This document shows, piece after piece, positions 1 through 8,079 of a DNA stretch of 64,000 nucleotides (position 1 is its first letter; every line of letters starts with the position of its first letter). The notes beneath the pieces were generated by a model. It did no database searches. It was not told the DNA's origin and saw nothing but the letters and a program-made list of their open reading frames with translations. This stretch comes from Clostridia bacterium (GTDB lineage: Bacteria > Bacillota > Clostridia > Oscillospirales > Acutalibacteraceae). The position numbers and the translations under genes were made by a program. The DNA lies in the NCBI GenBank assembly GCA_017520705.1, contig JAFXFF010000032.1, forward strand, positions 1 to 64,000, read 5' to 3'.

Positions 1-1097
1 ACCTCGAACTTCTTGGCGGTGCAGGGCATCACGGAAACGGACACGATCTTGGCAGGATCAATGCCCATCTTCTCAGCATAGTAGGTCTTCAACAGACCGC
101 CGAACATCTGCTGGGGAGACTTGCAGGTGGACAGGTTGGCCAACTGCTCGGGATAGTACAGCTCCGCGAACTTGACCCAACCGGGAGAGCAGGAGGTGAT
201 CATAGGCAGCACGCCGCCGTTCTGAATACGCTCCACCAGCTCGTTGGCCTCCTCGACGATGGTCACGTCGGCGGCGGCATCGGTGTCGAACACCTTATCA
301 AAGCCCAGACGGCGCAGAGCGGCAACCATCTTGCCCTCCACGTTGGTGCCGATGGGCAGGCCGAACTCCTCGCCCAGAGCAGCACGCACAGCGGGAGCGG
401 TCTGCACCACGACGTACTTGTCGGGGTCAGCCAGAGCGGCCCACACCTTAGCGGTGTCGTCACGCTCCACCAGAGCGCCGGTGGGGCAAACCACGGTGCA
501 CTGACCGCAGGACACGCAGGGCACGTCGTTCATGCCCAGCTCGAAAGCGCAGGCGATGTGGGTGTCGATGCCGCGGTCGTTGGCGCCGATCACGGACACC
601 AGCTGCTGCTTACAGGCGGCGACGCAACGACGGCACAGGATGCACTTGTTGTTGTCGCGCACCAGATGGGGAGCAGAGTTGTCGATGTCATAGACGGGCT
701 TCTTGCCGTCGAAACGACCGGCGTCCTCGATGCCGTAGTCACGGCACAACTTCTGCAGCTCGCAGTTGGTGGAGCGCACGCAGGTCAGACACTTACGGTC
801 GTGGGTGGAGAGGATCATCTCCAGGGTGGTCTTGCGGCTCTTCTCGATGCGGGGGCTGGCAGTAACGACCTCCATACCCTCAGACACGGGATACACGCAG
901 GCGGTGACCAGACGGGCGGGACGGCCGCCCTCGGAAACCTCCACCATACAAATACGGCAGGCGCCGATCTCATTGATCTCTTTCAGGAAGCACAGAGTGG
1001 GGATCTCCACACCGGCATAGCGGGCAGCCTCCAGAACGGTGGCACCCTTCGGCACGCTGACAGCGGTGCCGTTGATCTTAACATTAACCATATCCAT
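1..1097 (-). CDS. hydA: [FeFe] hydrogenase catalytic subunit HydA (C-terminus outside window)
   Basis: Catalytic subunit of a trimeric NAD(H)-linked [FeFe] hydrogenase that interconverts protons and H2. About 365 residues are visible. They show an N-terminal plant-type [2Fe-2S] domain (residues 1-78), a His/Cys-ligated cluster motif around HDRKCLTC, two [4Fe-4S] motifs (CILCRRC and CVSCGQC), and the start of the H-cluster domain, with loop L1 reading TSCSPGW near residue 300 and loop L2 reading MPCTAKKFE at the window edge. The third H-cluster loop lies off the left edge. The ATG at 1097 follows a GAAAGGAG site at 9 nt and lies 18 nt downstream of hydB, so the two are co-transcribed. It is the last visible gene of the operon that begins with hydC near 8 kb. 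Confidence 0.95.
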   Translation of the reverse strand, partial: MDMVNVKINGTAVSVPKGATVLEAARYAGVEIPTLCFLKEINEIGACRICMVEVSEGGRPARLVTACVYPVSEGMEVVTASPRIEKSRKTTLEMILSTHDRKCLTCVRSTNCELQKLCRDYGIEDAGRFDGKKPVYDIDNSAPHLVRDNNKCILCRRCVAACKQQLVSVIGANDRGIDTHIACAFELGMNDVPCVSCGQCTVVCPTGALVERDDTAKVWAALADPDKYVVVQTAPAVRAALGEEFGLPIGTNVEGKMVAALRRLGFDKVFDTDAAADVTIVEEANELVERIQNGGVLPMITSCSPGWVKFAELYYPEQLANLSTCKSPQQMFGGLLKTYYAEKMGIDPAKIVSVSVMPCTAKKFE

Positions 1098-1115
1098 TCT
1101 ATCCACACTCCTTTC

Positions 1116-2933
1116 TTACTGCTTAGAGATAGCCTTAAACTTACAGGTGCCCACACAGGCGCCGCACTTGACGCACTTCTCCGCGTCAATGGCGAAGCTG
1201 GCCAGCTTATGGCCGGGGGCAATGTAATCGGTACGGGTGATGGCCTCGGCGGGGCACTGCTTGGCGCACATACCGCAGCCGATGCACTTCTCGGCGTCGA
1301 TGGTGTAGGTCAGCAGATCCTTACACACACCGGCGGGACACTTCTTGTCCACCACGTGGGCCACGTACTCGTCACGGAAGAACTTCAGGGTGGACAGCAC
1401 GGGGTTGGGAGCCGTCTGACCCAGACCGCAGAGGGAGTTCTCCTTGATGTAGTAGCAGAGCTGCTCCAGCTCGTCGATGTCCTCCAGGGTGCCCTTGCCG
1501 CTGGTGATCTTATCCAGCATCTCCAGCAGGCGCTGGGTGCCGACACGGCAGGGAGTGCACTTACCGCAGGACTCGTCCACGGTGAACTCCAGGAAGAACT
1601 TAGCCATATCCACCATACAGGTGTCCTCGTCCATAACGATCAGACCGCCGGAACCCATCATACAGCCGATGGCAACCAGGTTGTCGTAATCCACGGGGGT
1701 GTCAATCAGGCTGGCGGGGATACAACCGCCGGAAGGACCGCCGGTCTGGGCGGCCTTGAACTTCTTGCCGTTGGGGATGCCGCCGCCGATCTCCTCGATG
1801 ATCTCGCGCAGAGTGGTACCCATGGGGATCTCCACCAGACCGGTATTCTTAATCTTACCGCCCAGAGCGAAGACCTTGGTGCCCTTGGAGCGCTCGGTAC
1901 CCATAGAGGCGAACCACTCGGCGCCGCGCAGGATGATCTGGGGCACGTTGGCGAAGGTCTCTACGTTGTTCTCCACGGTGGGCATACCGAACAGACCTTT
2001 GACGGCGGGATAGGGGGGACGGGGACGGGGCTCACCGCGATTACCCTCGATGGAGGTCATCAGAGCGGTCTCCTCGCCGCACACGAAGGCGCCGGCGCCC
2101 AGACGGATGTGCAGGTCAAAGTCGAAGCCGCTGCCGAAGATGTTCTTACCCAGCAGGCCGTACTCACGAGCCTGGTCGATGGCGATCTGCAGACGAGCCA
2201 CGGCGATGGGATACTCGGCACGGACGTAGACGTAACCTTCGGTCGCACCGATGGCGTAGCCGGCGATGGTCATAGCCTCCACCAAGCAGTGGGGGTCGCC
2301 CTCCAGCACGGAACGGTCCATAAAGGCACCGGGGTCGCCCTCGTCGGCGTTACAGACCACGTACTTCTGGGGAGCCTTGTTGGGGGCGGTCAGCGCCCAC
2401 TTGCGGCCGGTGGGGAAGCCACCGCCGCCACGGCCGCGCAGGCCGGAATCCAGAATGACCTGAATGACCTCGTCGGGGGTCATCTCGGTCAGCACCTTAC
2501 CCAAAGCGGCATAACCGTCCATGGCGATGTACTCGTCGATGGACTCGGGGTTGATGACGCCGCAGTTACGCAGAACCACACGGTTCTGGGTCTTATAGAA
2601 GACGGTGTCGGACAGCGCCACGTGAGAGTGATGCTCGTCGTAGTTACCGGTATCCTTATACACCAAGCGGTCCACCACACGGCCCTTCAGCAGGTGCTCG
2701 CGGACGATCTCGTCCACGTCGCCCTCCTCCACACGGCTGTAGAAAGTGCCGTCGGGATGGACGATAACCACAGGACCCAGCGCACACAGACCAAAGCAAC
2801 CGGTCTGCACGACCTTGATCTCATCCTTCAGGTCGTGAGCCTCGATGCTCGCGTTGAAGGCGTTGATGATTTTGTTACTGCCCGAGGAGGTACAGCCGGT
2901 ACCGCCGCAGATCAGAACATGAGCTCGAATCAT
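1116..2933 (-). CDS. hydB: NADH-binding hydrogenase subunit HydB (NuoF-like)
   Basis: Flavin and NAD(H) subunit that passes electrons between NADH, ferredoxin and HydA. The 605 residues read in order: a thioredoxin-like [2Fe-2S] domain (about 1-90; Cys in GGTGCTSSG and TGCFGLC), the NuoF core with the glycine-rich FMN/NADH loop RGRGGGGFPTGRKW, the SLBB region, a NuoF-type [4Fe-4S] site ESCGKCTPCR near residue 450, and a C-terminal pair of [4Fe-4S] motifs (CIGCGMC, CVKCGAC). This is the usual HydB layout and length for electron-bifurcating or NADH-dependent [FeFe] hydrogenases. The start is preceded by GAGGAGG. Whether the complex bifurcates cannot be told from sequence alone. Confidence 0.95.
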   Translation of the reverse strand: MIRAHVLICGGTGCTSSGSNKIINAFNASIEAHDLKDEIKVVQTGCFGLCALGPVVIVHPDGTFYSRVEEGDVDEIVREHLLKGRVVDRLVYKDTGNYDEHHSHVALSDTVFYKTQNRVVLRNCGVINPESIDEYIAMDGYAALGKVLTEMTPDEVIQVILDSGLRGRGGGGFPTGRKWALTAPNKAPQKYVVCNADEGDPGAFMDRSVLEGDPHCLVEAMTIAGYAIGATEGYVYVRAEYPIAVARLQIAIDQAREYGLLGKNIFGSGFDFDLHIRLGAGAFVCGEETALMTSIEGNRGEPRPRPPYPAVKGLFGMPTVENNVETFANVPQIILRGAEWFASMGTERSKGTKVFALGGKIKNTGLVEIPMGTTLREIIEEIGGGIPNGKKFKAAQTGGPSGGCIPASLIDTPVDYDNLVAIGCMMGSGGLIVMDEDTCMVDMAKFFLEFTVDESCGKCTPCRVGTQRLLEMLDKITSGKGTLEDIDELEQLCYYIKENSLCGLGQTAPNPVLSTLKFFRDEYVAHVVDKKCPAGVCKDLLTYTIDAEKCIGCGMCAKQCPAEAITRTDYIAPGHKLASFAIDAEKCVKCGACVGTCKFKAISKQ

Positions 2934-2954
2934 AGTTGATAACCTCCTCGTTTT

Positions 2955-3326
2955 TTACAGTTCGGTGTAGCCGATGGTGTACTCAGCCACGGGCTTGCCG
3001 CCCTTCAGGTGCTCCTCAACAATGCGGGCCACCTTATCGGCGGTCATTTTGACATAGGTAACTTTTTCCTTGCCGGCCTCAAAGACCTCCACGACGGGCT
3101 CAAACTGGCAGATGCCGATGCAGCCGGTCTGGGTGACGGTGACGGAGGCGGTCAAGCCGGCGGCGTTGACCTGCTCCACAAAGGCGTTCAGCACGGGACG
3201 GGCGCCGGCGGCGATGCCGCAGGTAGCCATGCCGACGACAACGCGCTTGTCGCCGCTGCCTTCGCGCAGAGCAACCTTGCCCTGCATTTTCTCTTTGATA
3301 GCCTGGAGTTCTGCTAAGGATTTCAT
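2955..3326 (-). CDS. thioredoxin-like [2Fe-2S] ferredoxin
   Basis: A 123-residue stand-alone [2Fe-2S] protein of the NuoE C-terminal/thioredoxin-like ferredoxin type. Visible ligands are Cys in ATCGIAAG (about residue 35) and TQTGCIGICQFEP (about residue 70). The same fold forms the N-terminus of HydB, so this is probably an extra electron carrier or assembly partner for the hydrogenase. The start at 3326 is chosen because MKSLAEL is preceded by AAGGA at 8 nt; an upstream in-frame extension lacks a site. It lies 21 nt upstream of hydB and downstream of the GHKL ATPase gene. Such small ferredoxins are common in clostridial hydrogenase operons, but the exact partner is inferred. Confidence 0.88.
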   Translation of the reverse strand: MKSLAELQAIKEKMQGKVALREGSGDKRVVVGMATCGIAAGARPVLNAFVEQVNAAGLTASVTVTQTGCIGICQFEPVVEVFEAGKEKVTYVKMTADKVARIVEEHLKGGKPVAEYTIGYTEL

Positions 3327-3366
3327 AAGAATCTTCCTTTCCTTGTGATAATTTCCCTTTTTGATT

Positions 3367-3921
3367 TTAGGTCTCCTGCGGGTTGTACTGGTCCTGCAAG
3401 AAACCGGTGATCCATTGTAAAACCTCGTACTCTGCCAGCGACACGTCCCCAAGGACGGCCCGCAGATCACGGGTGTCCAGCTCCACCTGCACCGTATCGG
3501 TGGTGTGCCGGAAGTAAAAATCGGCGTCGGGGTGACCCTGTATCAGGGTGGTGACCGTCGCCACCAGATCCCCCACCGGGGGGCAGTCGATGTGGTCGGT
3601 GTGGAACACCGCCGTCACCACCGTCCCGTGGTTATCGGGATGAGCGTCGCGATGCCGCGACTCCACCTCCATGGTGCCACCCGTCTGCTCCGCCGCCATA
3701 CGGAGTAGCGGCAAGCCCATACCCACCTTACGGGTGGTGCGGGTGGTGTAGAAGGGGTCGGTGACCCCGCGTAAAATCTCCTCGGTCATGCCGCAACCGT
3801 CGTCCACCACCTGAAAGGTGAGGATATCCCCCTCCTGCGTCAGCAGGAGCTGGGTCAGGGTTGCCCCTGCCTTGACGGAATTCTCGGCAATGTCCAGCAG
3901 ATTTAATGATAAATCCTTCAT
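3367..3921 (-). CDS. GHKL-type ATPase (histidine-kinase-like) in hydrogenase operon
   Basis: A 184-residue protein with the ATP-binding fold of histidine kinases but no dimerisation/His phosphoacceptor domain. Visible motifs are the N box (NLLDIAENSVKAG, near residue 10), the G1 box VVDDGCGM, and the G2 box KVGMGLPLLRM. The C-terminal 70 residues are a separate small domain of unknown role. It overlaps the PHP gene upstream by 4 nt (ATGA), so the two are translationally coupled. In clostridial [FeFe] hydrogenase clusters such ATPases accompany a sensory hydrogenase, so a signalling role is likely; its substrate protein is not evident. Confidence 0.85.
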   Translation of the reverse strand: MKDLSLNLLDIAENSVKAGATLTQLLLTQEGDILTFQVVDDGCGMTEEILRGVTDPFYTTRTTRKVGMGLPLLRMAAEQTGGTMEVESRHRDAHPDNHGTVVTAVFHTDHIDCPPVGDLVATVTTLIQGHPDADFYFRHTTDTVQVELDTRDLRAVLGDVSLAEYEVLQWITGFLQDQYNPQET

Positions 3922-4652
3922 AAGCCCCTCCTGAGTATCTCAATGAGGTTCTTTCTCACCAACGCACTCGAATAGGGTTCGTCGGGGATATCCAGCCAGT
4001 GTTCCGCCTCCGCCACGTCCCACAGACAGTGGGCGTCGGAGCCGACCACCACGCGGGAGCCTGCCAAATCGTGGTTTTCACGATAGTAGGCTTCCTTGCT
4101 CCCATCGTGGAGTTCCACGGTGGGGTAGTGGACGCCGATGGGCATCATACCCAATGTGGCGATGATGCCGTTACTCTCCCGATCGATGTGGGCGGGATAG
4201 CACACGCCGCCATACTGCTCAGCAAGAGCAGGGGCTTCGTCCACCGTCACCGTTGTCGCGTTGGATAGCAGGTCGGGGTCGGTGTCAACCACCTCGTCGT
4301 CACCGTTCATCACCAACTGGTCGCCGAAGATGTCGGGGCGGTTGGGGATGCGGATACGGCGGCGGCCGATCTCCTCGTCGAAGGCCAGCGCACTGTCCAA
4401 ATCAGGGAACAGGCACACCATATGGATGTCCTCCGCCGTGGTGAGCTCCATACCGGGGATGGGGATGATACCCTGTCGCTTCGCCGCCTCGAAAAAGGCG
4501 GGGCAGTTGCGGCAGGTGTTGTGGTCGGTGAGGGCCAGTATCTGCAAACCGTTCAGCACCGCCATGCCCACCAGGTTGTTGGGGGTGTTGTCGTTGTCCC
4601 CGCAGGGGGACAGGCAGGAGTGAACGTGCAGATCGTAATAGTAGCGGCTCAT
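3918..4652 (-). CDS. PHP-domain metal-dependent phosphoesterase
   Basis: A 244-residue PHP (polymerase and histidinol phosphatase) domain protein. Metal ligands are visible in order: DLHVHSCLSPCG at the N-terminus, ALTDHNTCRN, the glutamate in PGMELTTAEDIH, YPAHIDRE, and GSDAHCLWDV. It is expected to hydrolyse a phosphoester in the cytoplasm; the substrate is unknown. It overlaps both neighbours by 4 nt, so it is translated with the DRTGG protein and the GHKL ATPase. The combination PHP + DRTGG + GHKL ATPase around a hydrogenase recurs in Clostridia and points to a signalling module rather than to metabolism. Confidence 0.88.
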   Translation of the reverse strand: MSRYYYDLHVHSCLSPCGDNDNTPNNLVGMAVLNGLQILALTDHNTCRNCPAFFEAAKRQGIIPIPGMELTTAEDIHMVCLFPDLDSALAFDEEIGRRRIRIPNRPDIFGDQLVMNGDDEVVDTDPDLLSNATTVTVDEAPALAEQYGGVCYPAHIDRESNGIIATLGMMPIGVHYPTVELHDGSKEAYYRENHDLAGSRVVVGSDAHCLWDVAEAEHWLDIPDEPYSSALVRKNLIEILRRGL

Positions 4653-4975
4653 AGCGCATCACGCAGTCGCAGGGCGGTTTCGTAGGCGCTGAGGGGACTT
4701 TGCAGGACGTTGACACCCTTTTCGGCTGCCAAAGCCGCCACCCCCTCGTCGGGGATAACCCCCTCTGCCAGGATGATGCAGGCGGTATCCGCCAGCGTCG
4801 CCACCGCCACGATGTTGCGGTTGGACATAATGGTGATCCACGCCTCGTCGGCGCCGACACGACCCATCACCCAACTGAGCAGGTCGCCGATGTACACACC
4901 GGTGATCTCACGCTCGCCATCCGGCAGGGCGGCGGCGGTAAAGCCGCATTGGGACGCTAGTTCCTTAACGGTCAT
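4649..4975 (-). CDS. DRTGG-domain protein (first of two)
   Basis: A 108-residue single-domain DRTGG protein. The domain was named in phosphotransacetylase and CBS-associated proteins and probably binds a small ligand, perhaps a nucleotide. The hallmark appears here as ITGVYIGDLLSWVMGRV and is followed by the ITIMSNRNIVAVA strand. The ATG at 4975 overlaps the stop of the upstream sensory hydrogenase (ATGA), which argues against a longer in-frame start. It is paralogous to the DRTGG protein at 6859-7218; each copy sits beside the sensory hydrogenase and a GHKL ATPase. Confidence 0.8.
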   Translation of the reverse strand: MTVKELASQCGFTAAALPDGEREITGVYIGDLLSWVMGRVGADEAWITIMSNRNIVAVATLADTACIILAEGVIPDEGVAALAAEKGVNVLQSPLSAYETALRLRDAL

Positions 4976-6234
4976 TCCTCTGCCTCCTTCGGTAGTACAC
5001 GGCAAACCAAGCAATCGTCGATGGTGGCGGTGCCGCGCACCACGTCCTCCGCAAAGGCGCGGCAGGTGGGAGCACCGCAGGCGCCGCAGTCCAGACCGGG
5101 CAGCTGTGCCCGTAGGGACTGGATGTCTGCCATCATACGCATGGACTTGGCGATGTTGTTGGATAGACGGGAAATGGGCTGATAGGCGGGCATCTCCTCA
5201 AAGAAATACTCCGCGGGGATGTACTGTTCATCCGCAGGCAACACGTTGCGGCTCACCGGCATATAGCGGCGCAGAATATGCAGCCGTGCCCGTGCAATAA
5301 AGGGGTTCTGCACCGTCAGCACGCCGCCCACGCAACCACCGGGGCAAGCGTTGAGCTCCACGAATTCCAGCTGACCGATGTTGCCGTTCTCGATCTGGTC
5401 CAGCACGCGAATGACGTTCTCGATGCCGTCCGCCGCCAGATAGCTGTCGTTGAACAGCGCAGACGCCTCGCCGCCGCTGGTGGCCCAGCCCACGCCGATG
5501 CGACCGGAGGCGGACAGCTCAGGCAGCTCCTTGTCCCGATCCATGGCGTTGATCAGCTGGAAGTACACGTCGCTGATAGGCACCACCACGTCCACCTGAC
5601 TCTTGTAATCGCCAAAACCGTTTTTCACATAGCTGGCCTTGGCGGGGCAGGGTGAGATGAAGCACACGCCGATATCCTCGGGGGTGAGCTCGGGGTGCTG
5701 CTCCAACGCACGACCCCGCGCCAATTTTGCCGCCACCTCGATAGGGGGCAGCAGGCGCAGCACGTTATCCTCCAGCGAGGGAAAACGCAGCGAGATCAGA
5801 CGGGCCACCGCCGGACAGGCGGTGGAGATGACCGGCTTTTTTACGCCGTCGGTGCCCAGATAGGAGCGGGTGTAGGCAGAGAGCAGCTCCGCCGCCTGCG
5901 AGACCTCGTACACATCGTCAAAGCCGATGGACAGCAGGCCGCTCAGCACATAATCCACATCGTCCAGATTTTCAAACTGGCCGTAGAGCGCAGGTGCAGG
6001 CAGGGCAATCTTCCACTTGAAGCCATCCATAGCCTCCAGCTTGTTGCACACCGCTTTTTTCGCTTTTTGGGGACAAGTGCGGATGCACTCGCCACAGTCG
6101 ATGCACCGCCCCTCATTAATGACCGCCCGTCCGTCACGGATGCGGATGGCCTCGGTGGGGCAATGGCGCACGCAGGTGGTACAGCCGATGCACTTGTCCG
6201 GGGATAGTAACACAGAATGCTCGTATGTATGCAT
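4972..6234 (-). CDS. putative sensory [FeFe] hydrogenase (HydS-like) with altered H-cluster loops
   Basis: A 420-residue protein with two N-terminal [4Fe-4S] motifs (CIGCTTC...C and CIDCGEC...C, residues 14-55), a reduced H-cluster domain, and a C-terminal [4Fe-4S] domain (LDCGACGAPTC near residue 390). The H-cluster loops depart from the catalytic consensus. L1 reads STACPAV, with Ala where catalytic enzymes have the proton-transfer Cys. L2 reads SPCPAKASY instead of MPCxxKxxE, and L3 reads ELNACPGGCVGG instead of ExMACxxGC. The cluster-ligating cysteines remain. This resembles known low-activity sensory hydrogenases, so H2 or redox sensing is inferred. No PAS domain is seen. The start at 6234 has AAGGAAGG upstream; the in-frame extension beyond it runs into the palindromic repeat and is rejected. 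Confidence 0.87.
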   Translation of the reverse strand: MHTYEHSVLLSPDKCIGCTTCVRHCPTEAIRIRDGRAVINEGRCIDCGECIRTCPQKAKKAVCNKLEAMDGFKWKIALPAPALYGQFENLDDVDYVLSGLLSIGFDDVYEVSQAAELLSAYTRSYLGTDGVKKPVISTACPAVARLISLRFPSLEDNVLRLLPPIEVAAKLARGRALEQHPELTPEDIGVCFISPCPAKASYVKNGFGDYKSQVDVVVPISDVYFQLINAMDRDKELPELSASGRIGVGWATSGGEASALFNDSYLAADGIENVIRVLDQIENGNIGQLEFVELNACPGGCVGGVLTVQNPFIARARLHILRRYMPVSRNVLPADEQYIPAEYFFEEMPAYQPISRLSNNIAKSMRMMADIQSLRAQLPGLDCGACGAPTCRAFAEDVVRGTATIDDCLVCRVLPKEAEE

Positions 6235-6250
6235 AGCGAACCTTCCTTGT

Positions 6251-6378
6251 AGCCTCCCTCTTGAGGGAGGTGGATTTCGCCGCAGGCGAAAGACGGAGGG
6301 ATTTTTTCTCTCGCCGCCTAATGGCGGCAACTCCCTCAGTCAGCCTGTCGGCTGACAGCTCCCTCGAAGAGGGAGCCT
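6251..6378. repeat. palindromic repeat, subfamily A, complete copy
   Basis: An inverted-repeat element with ends AGCCTCCCTC and GAGGGAGCCT. Each half holds a GAGGGAGG hairpin and then a variable hairpin: TTTCGCC/GGCGAAA around a GCA loop on the left, and CAGCC/GGCTG on the right. The halves are separated by a short spacer. It lies between the sensory hydrogenase and the RsbW-like ATPase gene and therefore inside the hydrogenase operon. Confidence 0.85.
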
Positions 6379-6424
6379 ATTGGTTGGGGTGAGGAGGTGG
6401 TGGGAGAACGCGTTAAGCCCCCAC

Positions 6425-6859
6425 TCACTCGTCTTGGGGCAAATTCACACGCATGGTGATGGTGGTGCCCACCCCAACGGTGGACTGAATGTCCATATAG
6501 TCGGTATAGCGCTTCATATTGGGCAGACCCATACCGGCGCCGAAGCCCAGCGAACGGATGGTGTCGGGTGCGGTGGAGAAGCCGGCTTGCATCGCCTGTT
6601 CAATATCCGCAATACCCGGACCCTTGTCCGCTAAGATGATCTCGATAGCCTCCTCGGTCACCCGCACCTCGGCGACGCCGCCGCCTGCGTGGATGACCAT
6701 ATTGATCTCGCCCTCGTACATAGCGATGGATACCCGCCGGATAATCTCCGGATCGATACCCAACCGCCGCAGGTCCTTTTTCACCTGCACCGAAGCCTGG
6801 CCGGCAGAGGTAAAATTGTCCCCGTCTACGTCAAAGCGGAAAGACAATCCGTCACTCAT
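6425..6859 (-). CDS. anti-sigma-factor-like GHKL ATPase (RsbW/SpoIIAB type)
   Basis: A 144-residue single-domain ATPase of the RsbW/SpoIIAB class, which are kinases or binding proteins that act on anti-anti-sigma factors. Visible motifs are the N box YEGEINMVIHAGGG (near residue 50), the G1 box ADKGPGI and the G2 box LGFGAGMGLPNMKR. It overlaps the DRTGG gene upstream by 1 nt. No partner STAS protein or sigma factor is encoded in the operon, so it may act on the DRTGG or PHP neighbours instead. Second GHKL protein of the operon; the first, at 3367-3921, is longer. Confidence 0.85.
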   Translation of the reverse strand: MSDGLSFRFDVDGDNFTSAGQASVQVKKDLRRLGIDPEIIRRVSIAMYEGEINMVIHAGGGVAEVRVTEEAIEIILADKGPGIADIEQAMQAGFSTAPDTIRSLGFGAGMGLPNMKRYTDYMDIQSTVGVGTTITMRVNLPQDE

Positions 6860-7218
6860 CAGTCGGTCTCCTTTACCTTATTGCCCACCAAGCCGTTGGA
6901 ATACAGGATGCCGCAGGCCTCATACAGACGCTTGGGGGAGGCCAGCAGCACGATGCCGCTCTCCTCAGCCAGCTCGATGATCTCGGGGGTAGGCTTTTTA
7001 TCCCGAACAAAGACGACACACCGCATATCCATCATCTCGGCAGTGCGCACCACCTGAGTATTCATCAGGCCGGTGAGCAGCACCGCCTGATCCTTGACGA
7101 AGGCCAGCACGTCGCTCATCATATCGCTGCCGCAGGCGGAGTGGACGTCCACGTCCAGATGCTCTGCACCGCACAGCACCTCAGCCTCCAGCAGCTCGCG
7201 AATGGTAGAAATCTTCAT
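6859..7218 (-). CDS. DRTGG-domain protein (second of two)
   Basis: A 119-residue DRTGG-like protein. It aligns by eye with the other operon copy through HSACGSDMMSDVLAF (equivalent to ITGVYIGDLLSWVMG), then an LLTGLMN strand and a C-terminal ASPKRLYEACGIL helix. It probably binds a small ligand and signals to the adjacent RsbW-like ATPase. It is the first gene after the 270-bp gap that separates hydC from the rest of the operon. Confidence 0.78.
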   Translation of the reverse strand: MKISTIRELLEAEVLCGAEHLDVDVHSACGSDMMSDVLAFVKDQAVLLTGLMNTQVVRTAEMMDMRCVVFVRDKKPTPEIIELAEESGIVLLASPKRLYEACGILYSNGLVGNKVKETD

Positions 7219-7487
7219 AGATGTTCTTCCTTTTCTGTAATCGCTGATAAAATCGGGTTGCTGTTATCGGCGAGATGTTTTTTAGGCGAGGAAGTCAAAA
7301 AACGCAGGTAATACGGAGTGGCCCTACGGAGAATGGCGCGCAGCGACATTCTCACAGGGACGGCAACACACGTAACGGTCTGCAACACCGTGCGAGCCGT
7401 CCCGATTACCGAGGCTTTTTGGCGAAGTCGGCGGAAAAACAGCCGTCGAGAACGGTGACCAGGATTTACAGCAGTGATTACCTAATA
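7219..7487. other. structured intergenic region between hydC and the DRTGG gene
   Basis: No credible gene. It carries several dyads: GAGAATG/CATTCTC (7329-7335 with 7347-7353), GGGACGGC/GCCGTCCC (7357-7364 with 7396-7403), and inside the latter ACGGT/ACCGT (7375-7379 with 7387-7391). The GAGAATG hairpin also occurs at about 9114, 31481 and 50721, so part of the region is repeat-derived. A processing or attenuation element between hydC and the rest of the operon is possible but unproven. Confidence 0.5.
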
Positions 7488-7985
7488 TTAGTCAGCGTAT
7501 TTGGCCAGAATCTCGCGAACGTCGTCCACGGTCAGACGGCCGTACACGTCCTCGTTGACGGTCAGCACGGGAGCCAGACCGCAAGCGCCGATGCAACGGC
7601 AGGCGGTCAGACTGAATTTACCGTCAGGGGTGCACTCATCGGCACCGATACCCAGAATCTCGGACAGACGGTCAAAAATGTCGCCGGAGCCCTTAACGTA
7701 GCAGGCGGTACCCAGACAGACGGAGATGTTGTACTTGCCCTTGGGGGACAGAGCGAACTGTGCGTAGAAGGTGGCAACGCCGTAGACCTTCTCCAGCGGA
7801 ACGCCCATACCGTCGGCGATGATCTTCTGCACCTCGATGGGCAGATAGCCGTAGATGTCCTGAGCCTTCTGCATGACGCCCATCAGCATGCTGGGATCAT
7901 TCTTGTTCTCAGCGATGATCTGCATCAGCTGAGCCTCTTGCTCAGGCGTGCCCTTGAAAGGCAGGGGGCTGATTTTCTTTTTCAT
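7488..7985 (-). CDS. hydC: hydrogenase subunit HydC (NuoE-like)
   Basis: A 165-residue NuoE/24-kDa-type subunit: a helical N-terminal half and a thioredoxin-like half with four Cys for one [2Fe-2S] cluster, seen in SVCLGTACYVKG and LTACRCIGACGLAP. With HydA and HydB it forms the soluble trimeric hydrogenase. The start at 7985 has an AAGGAGG site; the in-frame extension upstream reads through the promoter and is rejected. It is the first gene of the operon, but unlike the usual hydCBA order it is separated from hydB by seven regulatory or accessory genes. Confidence 0.94.
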   Translation of the reverse strand: MKKKISPLPFKGTPEQEAQLMQIIAENKNDPSMLMGVMQKAQDIYGYLPIEVQKIIADGMGVPLEKVYGVATFYAQFALSPKGKYNISVCLGTACYVKGSGDIFDRLSEILGIGADECTPDGKFSLTACRCIGACGLAPVLTVNEDVYGRLTVDDVREILAKYAD

Positions 7986-8079
7986 GGGACTTTTCCTCCT
8001 TGTGTTGGATTGGCGTCCTCCGCGGTCATTTTCCTCCAAAGGGGCGGATTTTCCGTTTTTGGGCGCACGAAATAAACCT

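Noticed and set aside
558..2939. Long open frame (about 790 codons) on the plus strand opposite hydB
   Set aside because: It is the mirror of hydB's codon use: rich in His, Gln, Thr and Gly, with no domain motif, whereas hydB on the minus strand is unambiguous.
4972..6234. Second catalytic [FeFe] hydrogenase
   Set aside because: The proton-transfer Cys and the methionines and Glu around the H-cluster are replaced, and accessory signalling genes surround it; a sensor is more likely.
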